A stretch of 6,600 bases of DNA, taken from assembly GCA_964353455.1 (NCBI GenBank), contig CAYGWP010000599.1, positions 1 through 6,600 on the forward strand, written 5' to 3'. Of this stretch, positions 5,546-6,600 are shown one piece after another (within the stretch, counting starts at the first letter, position 1; the number at the start of each line of letters is the position of its first letter). The position numbers and the translations under genes are program-made. This DNA is from CAYGWP01 sp964353455 (GTDB lineage Bacteria; Planctomycetota; Phycisphaerae; FEN-1346). Below the pieces are notes generated by a model. That model saw only the letters and a program-made list of their open reading frames with translations, had not been told where the DNA came from and searched no databases.

Positions 5546-6600
5546 CTAGGCGGGGCGCGCCACTTTTTCGAGGGGGATGCCGTCGATTTCGCGGCGGACC
5601 TCATCGGCGCTCAGGACCTCGCGTTTCAGGAGCGCCTCGGCGATGCGTTCGAGGGCCGCCCGGTTCCGCTCGAGCAGGTACTTCGCCTGCTCGTACGAAC
5701 TGTGCATGATGCTCTCGATTTCCTGGTCGATCTCGTGCGAGGTCTCGTCGCTGTGTTCCCTGGCGCCATAGACCTCGGCGCCCCAGGGGGTGACTTCCTC
5801 GTTGGGCGCGTAGCGGACCGGGCCGAGGCGGTCGCTCATGCCCCAGTCGCAGACCATGTGGCGTGCGATATTCGTCGCCTGGCGGATGTCGTCGGCCGCG
5901 CCGCTTGTGATGTCGCCGAAGAAGAGTTCCTCGGTGATGCGGCCGGAGAACGCCACCTTGATCTGTCCCACCAACTGCCGCCGCGCGATGGTGTACCGGT
6001 CCTTTTCAGGCAGGAACATCGTCGCCCCCAGCATCATGCCTCGCGGGATGATGCTGACTTTGTGCAGCGGCTCGACGTCCGGCTCCAGGAGGATCGACAT
6101 CAGGACGTGTCCGGCCTCGTGGTAGGCGCTCAGGCGCCGGTCGTGTTCGTCCATGGCGCGGCTGCGTTTTGTGCGGCCCCAGCGTACCTTGTCGCGCGAT
6201 TCTTCGAGGTCGATCTGCTCGACGGCCTCCTTGCCTTCCATGGTGGCGCGGATGGCGGCCTCGTTGATGATGGCCGCAAGGTCCGCGCCGCTGAAGCCCG
6301 GCGTGCCGCGAGCCACCACAGAGAGGTCCACCACCGGGGCCAGTTTGATCTTCTTGGCGTGGACCTTCAGGATCGCCTCGCGCTCGTTGATGTCGGGCAG
6401 GTAAACAACGACTTCGCGGTCGAACCGCCCCGGCCGTCGCAGGGCCGGGTCGAGCACGTCGGGCCGGTTCGTGGCGCCGACGACGATGACCTGCTCGTTG
6501 GTCTCGAAGCCGTCCATCTCGACGAGGATGGCGTTGAGGGTCTGGGAGGTTTCCTGCCCGCCGCCGGGGATTTCGTGCGTGCGGCGGCGTCCGACGGCGT
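5546..6600 (-). CDS. ftsH: ATP-dependent zinc metalloprotease FtsH (C-terminal part, 5' end beyond the window)
   Basis: FtsH is a hexameric inner-membrane AAA+ protease that extracts and degrades misassembled membrane proteins and short-lived regulators. About 350 residues are visible; the N-terminal membrane segments and Walker A/B motifs lie beyond the right edge. The frame enters as AVGRRR, then QTLNAILVEMDGF. Numbering from that Met (6517), the second region of homology ATNRPDVLDPALRRPGRFDR (15-34) supplies arginine fingers R28 and R31. GTPGFSGADL (71-80) is sensor-2-like and belongs to the AAA lid. The protease zinc site is HEAGH (133-137, at 6121-6107), with the probable third ligand Asp210 in GAADDIRQAT. 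HKVSIIPRG and SDETSHEIDQE are also typical. The C-terminus is short and lacks a long tail. folP follows on the same strand, as in the classical ftsH-folP pair of many Gram-negative bacteria. The stop is TAG. Confidence 0.97.
   Translation of the reverse strand, partial: AVGRRRTHEIPGGGQETSQTLNAILVEMDGFETNEQVIVVGATNRPDVLDPALRRPGRFDREVVVYLPDINEREAILKVHAKKIKLAPVVDLSVVARGTPGFSGADLAAIINEAAIRATMEGKEAVEQIDLEESRDKVRWGRTKRSRAMDEHDRRLSAYHEAGHVLMSILLEPDVEPLHKVSIIPRGMMLGATMFLPEKDRYTIARRQLVGQIKVAFSGRITEELFFGDITSGAADDIRQATNIARHMVCDWGMSDRLGPVRYAPNEEVTPWGAEVYGAREHSDETSHEIDQEIESIMHSSYEQAKYLLERNRAALERIAEALLKREVLSADEVRREIDGIPLEKVARPA

Overview
The window is a GC-rich bacterial chromosome segment. Five genes in a row are read leftward (minus strand), facing one rightward lipoprotein gene. 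The gene set, the HEAT-repeat lipoprotein and the overall style suggest Planctomycetota (perhaps Phycisphaerae) or a related deep-branching Gram-negative lineage. That placement is inference; no rRNA or other marker is present.

Layout from left to right. Positions 1-319 hold no gene I can support, but contain two perfect GC-rich hairpins. Positions 320-961 (+) encode a small HEAT-repeat lipoprotein. Positions 962-1030 are almost entirely an inverted pair of REP-like palindromes between convergent genes. On the minus strand, in transcription order from the right edge, come ftsH (3' part, 6600-5546), folP (5464-4199), cdaA (4202-3321), cdaR/ybbR (3324-2326) and proA (2294-1032). folP/cdaA and cdaA/ybbR each overlap by 4 nt (ATGA), so folP-cdaA-ybbR is very probably one translationally coupled unit. 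proA follows or overlaps ybbR closely. ftsH and folP are separated by about 81 nt containing hairpins.

How the genes fit together: FtsH is the membrane AAA+ protease for quality control, FolP makes dihydropteroate for folate, CdaA is a membrane diadenylate cyclase making c-di-AMP, and CdaR/YbbR is its usual extracytoplasmic partner. ProA makes glutamate-5-semialdehyde for proline, a compatible solute. c-di-AMP is a known regulator of osmotic balance, so cdaA-cdaR beside proA is suggestive but may be only proximity. In several lineages glmM follows ybbR; here proA occupies that place.

Points of most interest are a CdaA whose DGA motif reads D-M-G, two similar CCATA...TATGG hairpins that each contain an in-frame ATG-GCG near the start of folP or proA, and the REP-like pair between the lipoprotein gene and proA, which reaches within two bases of the proA stop codon. 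I see no clearly new multi-gene system. This is mostly housekeeping DNA with interesting small-scale structure.
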